Of a stretch of DNA of 64,000 bases, positions 1 to 7,298 are shown in pieces. The number at the start of each line of letters is the position of its first letter. Position 1 is the stretch's first letter. The notes under the pieces were generated by a model, which was not told the origin of the DNA, searched no databases, and saw only the letters and a list, made by a program, of their open reading frames with translations. Position numbers and translations under genes: made by a program. This stretch comes from a virus, in the IMG/VR virus record IMGVR_UViG_3300032893_000015, positions 36,611 through 100,610 of that record; one strand, given 5' to 3'.

Positions 1-1025
1 ATGGCGTTGCTCGCGCGCCAGGCCGTCTCTCCGCCCGGTAGGTTGATGACGTCCTCCCCGGCGAACGCCTCGACCACTGCCTTCTGCTGCGCCTTGGTCA
101 AGTCCTTGGTGGCGGTCTGCAACTGGCGCTTGCTGTACTCCTGTTCGTTGGCCTTGCGAATCTGCTCGACGATGCGATTGCGTCCCGCCGGCCCGAGCAC
201 ACCCCTGACAACGTCCTGCAGCGCGCTGACGCTCGCCGCCGTGTCGAGGCGGTAGGTGCGGTCGCTGAACTCGATGTTGTCGGCCAGCTTCCCGCCCAGG
301 TGCACTTGCCTGAGCACGTTTTCGGTCGTCGCCCCGTTCAGGCATGCGACCCGCAGAAGAAACGCGCGGAACCCGTGCACACCGTTGCCGTAGTCGCTGT
401 TGCTCCATTCCCCCCCGACCACGACGAACTCACCCGCGGTGGGCTCGAGAATTTCGGGGTGGATGATCTTCAGGGCGGTCCGCGTCTCGGTGGCGCTCCC
501 GCCGATGGGCAGGGCCCCTACCGCTTGGGCCTCGCGCACCAGCGCGTCCACGAGCGGTCGGCTGTCGAGGCGGCGATATTTGTCGCTGAGCCACCCTCGC
601 ATCTGCCCGCCCACGCTCCTGACCAGCACCCGCTCTTCCTCGACATGCCCGTAGTGCTCGTTGAGCACGTGCGCCGCCAGCTCCTGGCGCCATTCGCTGC
701 CCTCGGCGAGCTCCTTCAGGTACCGGCTCGGCACGTTCGCCTTCGCCGCCAACTGCCCCAGGGCGTAGTCGCTGGGCACATAGGCATCCTCCCCGATGAC
801 GACCGCCACGCCCTTGTGCTGCCCGGCCGGCACCTCGAAGTGCACCGCCCGAGTACGCACGATCTGGTCCTTGGGTTGGTCGCGCTGGATGCGCTCGATG
901 ACCATCCCTGCCTCGCGCGCTCCCCGGTCCACTGCCTTCTGGAGCACCGCGCGGTACTTGTCCGCGTCTCGGCCGGTCGCCTGCTGAAACGTCTCGAACG
1001 GATTCATGCTCGCTGCTGATGTCAT
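1..1025 (-). CDS. DUF932-like phage protein, C-terminus off the window
   Basis: 341 codons run to the left edge without a stop, so the C-terminus is missing. ATG 1025 is preceded by AAGGGAGAAACG at good spacing; a second in-frame ATG lies at 1007. The middle of the protein (about residues 120-235, with GQMRGWLSDKYRRLD and later FLLRVACLNGAT) resembles the DUF932 family, which is widespread in phages and plasmids and has no settled function. There is no signal peptide or membrane segment. It is the last gene of the unit that starts at the promoter near 1.8 kb. The family assignment is from memory of the pattern and is tentative; the reading frame itself is secure. Confidence 0.6.
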   Translation of the reverse strand, partial: MTSAASMNPFETFQQATGRDADKYRAVLQKAVDRGAREAGMVIERIQRDQPKDQIVRTRAVHFEVPAGQHKGVAVVIGEDAYVPSDYALGQLAAKANVPSRYLKELAEGSEWRQELAAHVLNEHYGHVEEERVLVRSVGGQMRGWLSDKYRRLDSRPLVDALVREAQAVGALPIGGSATETRTALKIIHPEILEPTAGEFVVVGGEWSNSDYGNGVHGFRAFLLRVACLNGATTENVLRQVHLGGKLADNIEFSDRTYRLDTAASVSALQDVVRGVLGPAGRNRIVEQIRKANEQEYSKRQLQTATKDLTKAQQKAVVEAFAGEDVINLPGGETAWRASNA

Positions 1026-1106
1026 GGTCGTTTCTCCCTTGCCCTTGGTCTCTTCAGCACCCGCCCTACGGGTGGACCCGACATGGTGTCGGGTTTCGAC
1101 CTTTGC

Positions 1107-1322
1107 TCACCGCTCCACTTGCGCGACGTTCGCCTGCAGCTCCGGGCTCCACCACACCCGACAACGCGATCCGTCGATCGTTACGTACCCAATGGGGTAC
1201 TCGTCGCCTCTTGGCGTAACCACCTTCGTTTCCCAGTCATCATTTCTGATGCTCCAATGCACCGCGATGTCCCCTTTCGCCACGAACGCGTAACCGCTCT
1301 CCAACTTTTGCTCGGTCTTCAT
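1107..1322 (-). CDS. Small hypothetical protein, 71 aa
   Basis: Starts at ATG 1322 inside the ATGA overlap with the stop of the preceding gene. An upstream GGGGG stretch (CAGGGGGTTCCGGCG) may serve as ribosome binding site. The product is soluble, with a Trp-rich C-terminal half (VHWSIRNDDW, CRVWWSPEL), perhaps a small beta fold. No family is recognised. It is the third gene of a tightly coupled early operon (1764 to 1107) followed by an 81-bp gap before the DUF932-like gene. Confidence 0.65.
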   Translation of the reverse strand: MKTEQKLESGYAFVAKGDIAVHWSIRNDDWETKVVTPRGDEYPIGYVTIDGSRCRVWWSPELQANVAQVER

Positions 1323-1564
1323 CGCCGGAACCCCCTGATCCCGAACCGGTACCCGATGGGCTCCGCTCCCGCGAGCGTGTCGGTGCGGTCCCGGTCCCTC
1401 CAGCTGTCCAGGCTCACGTCCACCGTGTACTCCACCAGCCCCGGGAACCCCGCGGGGATGCCCTGCGCGTCGCAAGCGCGCATAAACCGCCACGCCTCGT
1501 CGCGCGTCTTGAATGCGTAGGTCGCCGTGTCCGCCCGCTTCGTCGTCGCCGTCGCCCGTTTCAT
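1319..1564 (-). CDS. Small hypothetical protein, 81 aa
   Basis: Coupled at both ends by 4-bp ATGA overlaps (1561-1564 and 1319-1322), which fixes the start at ATG 1564. Basic N-terminus followed by a soluble domain (TYAFKTRDEAWRFMRACDAQG). No family recognised. Translational coupling suggests it is made in step with its two neighbours. Confidence 0.65.
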   Translation of the reverse strand: MKRATATTKRADTATYAFKTRDEAWRFMRACDAQGIPAGFPGLVEYTVDVSLDSWRDRDRTDTLAGAEPIGYRFGIRGFRR

Positions 1565-1764
1565 CGCTCTTCTCCCGCGTCGATGATGTTCTGCGCGTCT
1601 TCGCGCAGGTCCCGCCAGACCTCCTCCGTGGTCATGTCGATCTGCTTGGCCAACCGCCTGACGCTCCGGCCGAACCGGTCTGCAGCTTGTGGGCTGATGA
1701 ACCCCGCCACCATCCAATCGGCCAACCCCTGCGCCAGTTTCTCTCGCTCTTGTCCTGCGTCCAT
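1561..1764 (-). CDS. Small helical hypothetical protein, 67 aa, first gene of an early unit
   Basis: ATG 1764 follows GGGAGGCAAGGGGACG, a strong binding site. A longer in-frame ATG at 1800 is ruled out because it overlaps the -10 box of the promoter at 1798-1826 and would not be transcribed. The protein is helical (LADWMVAGFISPQAADRFGRSVRRLAKQ) and has no recognised family. It overlaps the next gene by ATGA. Confidence 0.7.
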   Translation of the reverse strand: MDAGQEREKLAQGLADWMVAGFISPQAADRFGRSVRRLAKQIDMTTEEVWRDLREDAQNIIDAGEER

Positions 1765-1797
1765 CGTCCCCTTGCCTCCCGTCGTGCTCACAACAGA

Positions 1798-1826
1798 CAT
1801 AATAATCCTTTTGCTTAGGTTGGCAA
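1798..1826 (-). promoter_or_regulatory. Early promoter P1 with TTGC-N8-GCAA dyad
   Basis: On the minus strand TTGCCA (1826-1821), a 17-bp spacer and ATTATG (1803-1798) form a sigma70-type pair. The dyad TTGC-N8-GCAA covers the -35 box and spacer. TTTTCC lies just upstream and an A-tract (GGAGAAAAAA reading) about 30 bp further up; all of these recur at P2 and P3. It faces the 1764-1107 operon. Confidence 0.8.
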
Positions 1827-1870
1827 GGGGAAAAGTTTTGGACGTCGTTTTTTTTTCTCCCCCCGGTGGG

Positions 1871-2962
1871 TCACTCTCCTTCCGCCGCTTTGTGCACGTG
1901 GGGTTCCTGGGTATCCGCGTAGACGTACAGCGTCTGCTCCGATTCGTCGCCGTACCGCAGCGTGACCTCTACGCACGTCCGGAACCCTTTCCGGCAGTTG
2001 CTCTCGCTGCACGTGTCGGCGCGCACGATGCGCGTCGCGACTCCATACCAAATGATGCCCCACTCGCCGCCCTTCTGAACGTGCTCCAACTCCATCGTCA
2101 TCCTTTGGTCCAGGGCTAGCTTCACCCGATCGTGCACTCCGTACGCATGCGTGTTCGGACGAGTATGTTCCTCTACGTCGTACGCATCCATCGGCTGGTA
2201 CCCAATCCTTATTAGGTTCTCCACGACGGCCTTCTGATTGGTGTCCTTCGCCACCTGATTGACGTTCCTCCCGTCCCGGGCCGCCCGCTCGTAGTCGGGC
2301 ACGAACCGAATGACGTACTCCCGGCACCGTTGTGCAAACAGCACCTGCTTGGCAGCAAGTATCTCCGCCCGCTCCTTCACGTACCTCTCCCACTCCGCGT
2401 ATCGCTGCTCGTAGGTGGCAATCGCCAGAGCGAGCGGTCCCGCGCGCACCCCCGCCATTCGCGCCACGATCCGTTCGTCCTCGCGTAGCGACTCGCCGAG
2501 ATAAATACCCTTTGGTCCGTTCGACGTCATCACCGGACGCCCATGTGAGTGTCCCGAGCGTTCGTGTGTGATGTCGCCATTCTTGTCCGTGAAGTAGGGC
2601 CGCTCCCCGCTGTCCGTGATCCAGTCAGTCACCGGCTTTTCGAGCGCCATCCTGATGATCTTTTCCCCCTCCTCACGACGCTTCTTCTCCGCCGCCTGGC
2701 GCTTCTCAGCCATGGCTTCGATCGCCTGGAGCACAGCCTCTACGCTCGGTGCGCTCACCTCCACCTCGACGAGGTGACCGCTCTCCGTGCGGCACCCTAC
2801 CGTGTGGCTATTGGGGAACGCTTCCAACGTCTCCTTCGCCGCCTTGCTGAGAAGCTTTACGTGCTCGTCGTACAGCACGATTTCGTCCCGCCCGTACTTC
2901 GACTTCCCTGCCTCGAGTGCAGCCTTGAGCCTGATGTTCACCGCAACGGTAACCTGCTTCAT
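1871..2962 (-). CDS. Hypothetical protein, 363 aa
   Basis: ATG 2962 follows GGAGGAGTACGCAT, a near-ideal binding site. The N-terminal 110 residues look like a small globular domain followed by a charged helix (AEKRQAAEKKRREEGEK). The C-terminal region has four closely placed cysteines in CSESNCRKGFRTC, a possible metal or disulphide site. No family is recognised. It is the last gene of the unit that begins at P2; its stop lies just before the A-tract of P1. Confidence 0.7.
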   Translation of the reverse strand: MKQVTVAVNIRLKAALEAGKSKYGRDEIVLYDEHVKLLSKAAKETLEAFPNSHTVGCRTESGHLVEVEVSAPSVEAVLQAIEAMAEKRQAAEKKRREEGEKIIRMALEKPVTDWITDSGERPYFTDKNGDITHERSGHSHGRPVMTSNGPKGIYLGESLREDERIVARMAGVRAGPLALAIATYEQRYAEWERYVKERAEILAAKQVLFAQRCREYVIRFVPDYERAARDGRNVNQVAKDTNQKAVVENLIRIGYQPMDAYDVEEHTRPNTHAYGVHDRVKLALDQRMTMELEHVQKGGEWGIIWYGVATRIVRADTCSESNCRKGFRTCVEVTLRYGDESEQTLYVYADTQEPHVHKAAEGE

Positions 2963-3044
2963 ATGCGTACTCCTCCGCGCGAGCTCCGTGCCCGCGCGCT
3001 GCCCCCGAAGGCTGATCCCTCTGAGGCAACACGCGACCGCGGAA

Positions 3045-3443
3045 CTACTTGGAGCGCAGCGTCAGATTGCAAGCCGTCGCGACGCCATTGATCGCGACGA
3101 GGTACCCGAGCGCCACGAACGACAGCCACGCGATGTGGCTCGCGACCATCGTCCCCTCGAGCAGCACGACGAAGCCCGCCGCCTTCGCCCCATTCGAGAA
3201 GGCCAGCCTCCCCCACGTGAACACCGTCCGCGCGCTGTAGAGCAGCCCGCCGCCAACGAGGTACGTGGGCAGCTGCGCCCAGAGCGCCTCGGTTGCGTGG
3301 ATCTCGTAGTGGGCCACGACGAAGGAAGCGAGTGGCACGATCCCACCGAGGCAGAAGCCGAGAGCCGTGGCGAGGCGGTTGTGAGACTTGAGGGCCGTGC
3401 GCACTTGCGCGACAACGCCGGGGGTCTGCGTGGGGCGCCTCAC
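3045..3443 (-). CDS. Small membrane protein, 132 aa
   Basis: Starts at GTG 3443 inside a GTGA overlap with the stop of the upstream gene. Four hydrophobic segments are visible (about residues 24-43, 58-72, 88-102 and 105-123), so it is probably an inner-membrane protein. Its first 25 residues (PGVVAQVRTALK) closely match those of the upstream gene, pointing to a partial duplication. Function unknown; a superinfection-exclusion or membrane-remodelling role would be typical for an early phage membrane protein but is only a guess. Confidence 0.65.
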   Translation of the reverse strand: MRRPTQTPGVVAQVRTALKSHNRLATALGFCLGGIVPLASFVVAHYEIHATEALWAQLPTYLVGGGLLYSARTVFTWGRLAFSNGAKAAGFVVLLEGTMVASHIAWLSFVALGYLVAINGVATACNLTLRSK

Positions 3444-3697
3444 GGCCGGTCCCCCTCCCTGACCACAAACAGGCGTGTCATGTCGTTGAGATCGGGCCGA
3501 TAGTACGAAGGGGAATTGGGAGGGTAGCAATCCCACTGCACGGATACCGCACCTTGGCGGGTTACGTATTTGACAGTTCCAAGGGACGCCGCTTGCTGCC
3601 CCGGCCCACCGTTTCCGTACATCCATGCCACACGATCGCCAGCCTTGAGCGCCGTTCGTACTTGGTCGACCACCCCCGGCTCGATGCGCCGGTTCAC
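3440..3697 (-). CDS. Small hypothetical protein, 85 aa
   Basis: Starts at GTG 3697 in a GTGA overlap. The N-terminal stretch PGVVDQVRTALKAGDRVA is followed by a short beta-rich domain (GTVKYVTRQGAVSVQWD) that looks like an SH3-type barrel. It shares its N-terminal element with the membrane protein downstream. No named family. Confidence 0.6.
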   Translation of the reverse strand: MNRRIEPGVVDQVRTALKAGDRVAWMYGNGGPGQQAASLGTVKYVTRQGAVSVQWDCYPPNSPSYYRPDLNDMTRLFVVREGDRP

Positions 3698-3876
3698 GAG
3701 TCCACCGCCGCGTTGTAGCGCCAGACGTATCCACCCTTCCTGATGAGGGGCTCTGCTATCTCTCGCTGTTCGTTCCAACGGTGGCCACACTCACACCGCT
3801 TCGCCAGTCTGTCGACTCTGACCAGCAGCAGCTCAACGTGTAGTGAGCCGCACTCGGGACATCCCTCGGGGCCCAT
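3694..3876 (-). CDS. Zinc-ribbon protein, 60 aa
   Basis: Two CxxC-type knuckles (CPEC at residues 6-9 and CECGH near 29-33) form a treble-clef or zinc-ribbon fold. ATG 3876 overlaps the upstream stop as TGATG; a GTG at 3879 is an alternative. The first ten residues (MGPEGCPECGS) are the same as in the zinc-ribbon protein at 24.1-24.5 kb, so the two are paralogues. Likely a small nucleic-acid-binding or regulatory protein. Confidence 0.65.
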   Translation of the reverse strand: MGPEGCPECGSLHVELLLVRVDRLAKRCECGHRWNEQREIAEPLIRKGGYVWRYNAAVDS

Positions 3877-4148
3877 CACCGCCCCCCACTATCGACCGTG
3901 CCCAACACGAGGATTCGCCTCCCGTGCGTTCCCTTTCGCTCGCTGACGGCGACGCCCGCCCGCTTCAGCCGGCTGAGCAGGTTCGTGCGGCTGCGTGCGT
4001 AGTGCACGCCGTACTTTTTCGCCTTCCCTCGTAGGGTTGAGCCGCTGAGGCTCTCCAGCCCGAGCACTACCCCCCGCTGGTAGCTCCCCCGCGTGCACGC
4101 CAGAGCCGTCTCCAAAACCGCCCCATCCACGTCTGCCCACTTGCCCAT
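3876..4148 (-). CDS. Putative DNA-binding protein, 90 aa, first gene after P2
   Basis: ATG 4148 follows GAGGGTGAGACG; a longer in-frame ATG at 4175 has a weaker site. The sequence is basic and helical at its centre (TLRGKAKKYGVHYARSRTNLLSRLKRAG) and ends in a short beta hairpin (RKGTHGRRILVLG), a layout seen in winged-helix regulators. No specific family is recognised. Being first behind an early promoter, it may be a regulator. Confidence 0.55.
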   Translation of the reverse strand: MGKWADVDGAVLETALACTRGSYQRGVVLGLESLSGSTLRGKAKKYGVHYARSRTNLLSRLKRAGVAVSERKGTHGRRILVLGTVDSGGR

Positions 4149-4214
4149 CGTCTCACCCTCGCTCCCCGGGCTCATTGCCCGTCTCGTCGAAGCTCCATCG
4201 CTTCAACAAGGGAG

Positions 4215-4243
4215 AGTATGAATCTCTTTGCGTAGGTTGGCAA
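4215..4243 (-). promoter_or_regulatory. Early promoter P2 with TTGC-N8-GCAA dyad
   Basis: TTGCCA (4243-4238), a 17-bp spacer and CATACT (4220-4215) on the minus strand. The same dyad, upstream TTCC and distal A-tract (about 4268-4276) as P1 and P3. It lies just downstream of the dNTP diphosphohydrolase-like gene and faces the 4148-1871 unit. Confidence 0.8.
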
Positions 4244-4263
4244 GAGGAAAAGTTCTGGGGGTC

Positions 4264-4860
4264 TTACTTTTTCTCCCTCGGTCGCCGTTTCCCGCAATCT
4301 GCGCATCGCAGGACCTTCTTTTCCAGCACCCAGCTCCGGCTCCCGCACCCGGGGCACTGTACCTGCCACCAAGAGCCCTCCCTCGGGGGCCTTGGCTGCC
4401 TCCTGGGGGCCTTGGCTGCCTCCTGGTCTGCCCTGGTCCAGTGCTTTGGGTGCTTGTCCTGGTGTCGCTCGGTGAGCTCCCGTACGAGCGGCGTGAGCTC
4501 CTGCAGCGCCCTCTCGTACCCCCTGTTGGAGTACTGTCGGTCGTCGACGAGCGTCCCCTCGTAGTAGGCGTCGACCAGAATCGCGATGCACGCGAGCACA
4601 TGACCAAGGTGGTGCACCTTGCTGTCGCTCGCTCTGTCCTCGCCTTCGTACCAGAGCGCCAGGTGTCGCATGGCCGCTTCGACGTATATGGTCGCGAGCA
4701 CCGGTGTCGCTCGCCAATTGGTCCGCCCGTACTTCTCCTTCCCATCGAACAGCGCGAGGCTCCCGACCAACGTTGCCACCGCGGGCCAAAGCGCGAGGGG
4801 TGCTTTCGTCTGCCCGATAACGTCCTTCGGATTACGTCTGTCGACGTTGCGTCGCTTCAC
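4264..4860 (-). CDS. dATP/dGTP diphosphohydrolase-like (DUF5664) protein with C-terminal zinc ribbon
   Basis: Starts at GTG 4860 in a GTGA overlap. Residues 8-115 carry the DUF5664 signature: NPKDVIG near the start, KYGRTNWR, an EAAMRHLALW helix and HHLGHVLACIAIL, with conserved His/Asp positions suited to metal-dependent dNTP hydrolysis. A Pro/Arg-rich linker follows, then a zinc ribbon (CPGC and CADC) at the end. The linker DNA holds a 20-bp tandem repeat (4385-4424). Members are known in phages, where they adjust dNTP pools. With ThyX nearby it fits a nucleotide-pool role; the exact substrate is inferred from the family name only. Confidence 0.7.
   Translation of the reverse strand: MKRRNVDRRNPKDVIGQTKAPLALWPAVATLVGSLALFDGKEKYGRTNWRATPVLATIYVEAAMRHLALWYEGEDRASDSKVHHLGHVLACIAILVDAYYEGTLVDDRQYSNRGYERALQELTPLVRELTERHQDKHPKHWTRADQEAAKAPRRQPRPPREGSWWQVQCPGCGSRSWVLEKKVLRCADCGKRRPREKK
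4385..4424. repeat. 20-bp direct tandem repeat, two copies
   Basis: Two exact head-to-tail copies of GGGGGCCTTGGCTGCCTCCT, inside the linker of the DUF5664-like gene. Twenty is not a multiple of three, so the second copy is read in another frame; the linker therefore tolerates drift. Confidence 0.85.
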
Positions 4861-5120
4861 GTCCCCCTCGGTGGCATCGGATCGTTGAGCGTGTCTCGGT
4901 GCAGGTGCAGCCGCGCGAACGTCGAGATCCACGTCCGGAACTGCCCGCTCATGCACATGCGCTTGAAGGCTTTGGGCACCGTTGTGCACCCGGGATGCGT
5001 GCACTCCCCGCCCACCTCCGCCTCTTCCGGGATGTGCGTGATGGGGTCGATCTCCCGCTCGTAGTAGTACCCCTTGACGTGCGGGGCCCATGACGGTGAC
5101 CACTCGTGTCTCGTCCCCAT
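4857..5120 (-). CDS. Hypothetical protein, 87 aa, with Cys pair
   Basis: ATG 5120 is used here; a TTG at 5129 that overlaps the upstream stop is an alternative. The sequence contains ECTHPGC and a later CMSG, a possible zinc-binding set (CxHxxC...C). Aromatic-rich N-terminus (HEWSPSWAPHVKGYYYERE). Coupled to the dNTP diphosphohydrolase-like gene by a GTGA overlap. No family recognised. Confidence 0.6.
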   Translation of the reverse strand: MGTRHEWSPSWAPHVKGYYYEREIDPITHIPEEAEVGGECTHPGCTTVPKAFKRMCMSGQFRTWISTFARLHLHRDTLNDPMPPRGT

Positions 5121-5125
5121 CCGAC

Positions 5126-5374
5126 TCAACTCTCTTCCCTTGTGAGCACCATCACCTTCTTACCTAGCTTCCTCGCCCACGCATCCATCGCCTCGGCACA
5201 ACGTAGCGCCTCCGCCAACTTCTCCGGGTCCTCTCCCGCTTTCCTTCGAATCTCCACCCACAACCGTACGAGGGCCCCCGCGTGTGGATCTCTGCCCAAG
5301 AGCACGAACATCGGTTCGTCTGGCTCTGCCCTCGTATAACAGTCGTACGCGCCCGGGTTGTTCTTCGTTGCCAT
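5126..5374 (-). CDS. Small hypothetical protein, 82 aa
   Basis: ATG 5374 lies 3 bp after the thyX stop. The sequence reads FVLLGRDPHAGALVRLWVE then a helical AEALRCAEAMDAWARKLGK. Many phages carry a similar small protein (LLxRDPxAP...WxxxR motif) next to nucleotide-metabolism genes, but no function is established. Confidence 0.65.
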   Translation of the reverse strand: MATKNNPGAYDCYTRAEPDEPMFVLLGRDPHAGALVRLWVEIRRKAGEDPEKLAEALRCAEAMDAWARKLGKKVMVLTREES

Positions 5375-5377
5375 TGG

Positions 5378-6070
5378 TCAGCTCCTCTCGAACAACTCCA
5401 TCGTCCGTGGAAAGCACCCTTTGAGAATCTGGTGCAACGCTGTCGCGTATTCCCGGATCTCCTGCTGCGCGGTGGGGGCTTCTCGAAGCGTCAGGAACGC
5501 CATCCAATTGCGCAGGTTCGCGCTCGCCCGCATCCGGCTGTAGCGCCCAACCGGCAGGACAAGACGCGCGAGCTCCTTGGGCACGCCCATCCTCAATGCT
5601 TCTCGGTAGTTCCCCTCCGCGAACTCGTAGAACCCCCGTAGGTGATCGCGGTAATTGATGGCTCCGTCCTCGGTGAGTGTTTCCGCACCGTCGACAGTTC
5701 CCGCCTGCTTGTTCTGCTGTCTGCTGTTTGCCACGAGTCGATCAACCGTTGGCACGTACGCGAAGTCCGGTAGCGGAGCGTACCTGGCGCTCATCTCACT
5801 AAACGACTGCGTTCTGTGCCGATGCCATTCACGGAACACGAAGATCGGCGCCTGCACTTCGAAGATCGCTCCCGCGAACTCGAACGGTGTCGCGTGGTGA
5901 TTGGTCCAGAGATACTTCAGCAGCTTTTCGTCACCGCTCTGCATCTCATCGCCCCACCCCTGGAAGCCCTTCTGCGTGCTCTGTCGCGCGGCTTCGATGA
6001 TCTTCTCGTCGCTCCCCCAGTGCTCCACGAGTCCGATGTACCCGTGGTCGAGAACCTTGTTGTAGATCAC
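5378..6070 (-). CDS. thyX: Flavin-dependent thymidylate synthase ThyX
   Basis: Makes dTMP from dUMP with FAD, NADPH and methylene-tetrahydrofolate. The ThyX motif RHRxxSxxExSxRY is intact (HRHRTQSFSEMSARY), preceded by NHHATPFE, and the C-terminal RASANLRNW fits the family. 230 aa is normal length. Start is GTG 6070 in a GTGA overlap with the previous gene. It sits between genes of unknown function and the putative base-modification cluster, so it probably supplies thymidylate for phage DNA; nothing in the motif suggests an altered substrate. Confidence 0.95.
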   Translation of the reverse strand: MIYNKVLDHGYIGLVEHWGSDEKIIEAARQSTQKGFQGWGDEMQSGDEKLLKYLWTNHHATPFEFAGAIFEVQAPIFVFREWHRHRTQSFSEMSARYAPLPDFAYVPTVDRLVANSRQQNKQAGTVDGAETLTEDGAINYRDHLRGFYEFAEGNYREALRMGVPKELARLVLPVGRYSRMRASANLRNWMAFLTLREAPTAQQEIREYATALHQILKGCFPRTMELFERS

Positions 6071-6441
6071 GCTCGTCTCCCTCGCTTCCGGCTCTCCGTG
6101 AGCCACCCGAGCCACTGCACTTGAATCGTCGTACCCCCACCCTTTCCTCGTAGCGTGTTCACCTTCCACTTCTTACGCCGCAGCCTCAGCGTCTCGATGA
6201 CGATGTTCGCCCACGGTGGCAGGGCCGCTCCCCTCGGCAACTCCAGATTCAGCTTCCCCGTCTGGTGGAAGTGTTTCTTGTAGCTGCGCACGAACTCCGC
6301 CGTCCCTCGGATGGCCGCATTGTGCACGGTCACCATGTTGTCCACTTCCTTGCGCACCTCTCGCGTCCCCGGTGAGATGTCGTTGACGACGCTCTCCCCG
6401 ATAACGCTCCCGATGACCCGACTAAGACGCCGCAGGCCCAT
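6067..6441 (-). CDS. Hypothetical protein, 124 aa
   Basis: Begins at ATG 6441, 20 bp inside the end of the preceding coiled-coil gene, and ends in the GTGA overlap with thyX. Basic protein with a central helical stretch (AEFVRSYKKHFHQTG) and a C-terminal WKVNTLRGKGGGTTIQV. No family recognised. Confidence 0.55.
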   Translation of the reverse strand: MGLRRLSRVIGSVIGESVVNDISPGTREVRKEVDNMVTVHNAAIRGTAEFVRSYKKHFHQTGKLNLELPRGAALPPWANIVIETLRLRRKKWKVNTLRGKGGGTTIQVQWLGWLTESRKRGRRA

Positions 6442-6892
6442 CCGGGTAATTCTGCTGCTTTAGCAATTCGAGGCTAAGTCTCGTGCGCTCCTCTTCGAGC
6501 GCCTTGGCTAACTTCTGCATCTCGACCAGGTCCGCATTCGCCTTGGCGGTTGCCGCCTTGCTCGCCTCCAGCTGCCGCTTCAGGGCCGCGTTCTCCATGC
6601 TCGTAACTTGGTGCTTTCTTCGCTCCTCCTGCAGCTGCCGTTGCACCGCCGCCGTCTGCTCGCTGAGCTCACTGAGCGACCCTCCGTACCCATCGATGAG
6701 ACACGTGACGGCGTTGTGGAAGAGTACCGGGGTAACCCTACGTCCCCCCGGTTGGGGGTTTGTCATCGCTTGCTGCGGTGGGATCGATTGCGATGGTGCT
6801 GCTTGCTCCGGCTCCGCTTGCCCCGCTTCCCTCGCCGCTGCCAGCTCCCGTCTCCTCGCCTCGAACACCTCGTCCACCGTCTGATCCACCAT
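6422..6892 (-). CDS. Coiled-coil hypothetical protein, 156 aa
   Basis: ATG 6892 follows GGAGGAGGCGAAAAAAC. The C-terminal half (residues 75-150) is a long coiled coil (LQEERRKHQVTSMENAALKR and onward). Its first 52 codons overlap, in the +1 frame, the end of the preceding gene by 155 bp, which is far more than the 4-bp overlaps elsewhere. A later ATG at 6766 would shorten the overlap but has a poor binding site. Confidence 0.6.
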   Translation of the reverse strand: MVDQTVDEVFEARRRELAAAREAGQAEPEQAAPSQSIPPQQAMTNPQPGGRRVTPVLFHNAVTCLIDGYGGSLSELSEQTAAVQRQLQEERRKHQVTSMENAALKRQLEASKAATAKANADLVEMQKLAKALEEERTRLSLELLKQQNYPDGPAAS

Positions 6893-7298
6893 GTTTTTTC
6901 GCCTCCTCCTGCAGTCCCATGAGTGCCTGCATTTGCGTATGCAGAATCTGGGTAATGATCGCCAGGTACATCCCCCTCGCGACTCCGCTTGCCGCTGCCA
7001 GTCTCGCGCTCACCTCCATGACGTTCGTGACCATGAGCTGCAAGTTTGCGAACGTCTGCACCTCCTTGTCCGTCAACGGCACGAACGTCTCCGAGTCCTT
7101 GACGATAAAGGCGTCTCCCGTGTCGAACTCGACGATGGGTACGCGTACCGGCCTGCCGTTGATCTTCGACACATAGTGGTCTGCTTCGTCCCCTGCGTAA
7201 AAGCGCACGGCCATGCCTATGGTGCCGGTCTCCACGTGCATCAGCCACCACCGCTCTTGCGCCGCCTCGCTAGGACTGTTCGCCTTGCCCTTGGTCAT
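6738..7298 (-). CDS. Hypothetical protein, 186 aa, with disordered tail
   Basis: ATG 7298 coupled (ATGA) to the upstream gene. Residues 12-130 look folded (ERWWLMHVETGTIGMAVRF, then helices). The last 55 residues are Gly/Ser/Ala-rich and disordered, and are encoded by the 155 bp shared with the next gene. No family recognised. Confidence 0.6.
   Translation of the reverse strand: MTKGKANSPSEAAQERWWLMHVETGTIGMAVRFYAGDEADHYVSKINGRPVRVPIVEFDTGDAFIVKDSETFVPLTDKEVQTFANLQLMVTNVMEVSARLAAASGVARGMYLAIITQILHTQMQALMGLQEEAKKHGGSDGGRGVRGEETGAGSGEGSGASGAGASSTIAIDPTAASDDKPPTGGT

Noticed and set aside
300-1019. Plus-strand 239-codon frame
   Set aside because: Antisense shadow of the DUF932-like gene; high GC keeps the opposite strand open.
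1765-1800. Upstream start codon at 1800 for the 67-aa early protein
   Set aside because: The ATG overlaps the P1 -10 box, so it would lie upstream of the transcript.
6897-6905. Classical -1 slippery site at the A6 run
   Set aside because: The downstream frame is +1 relative to the upstream gene, so a -1 shift would not enter it.
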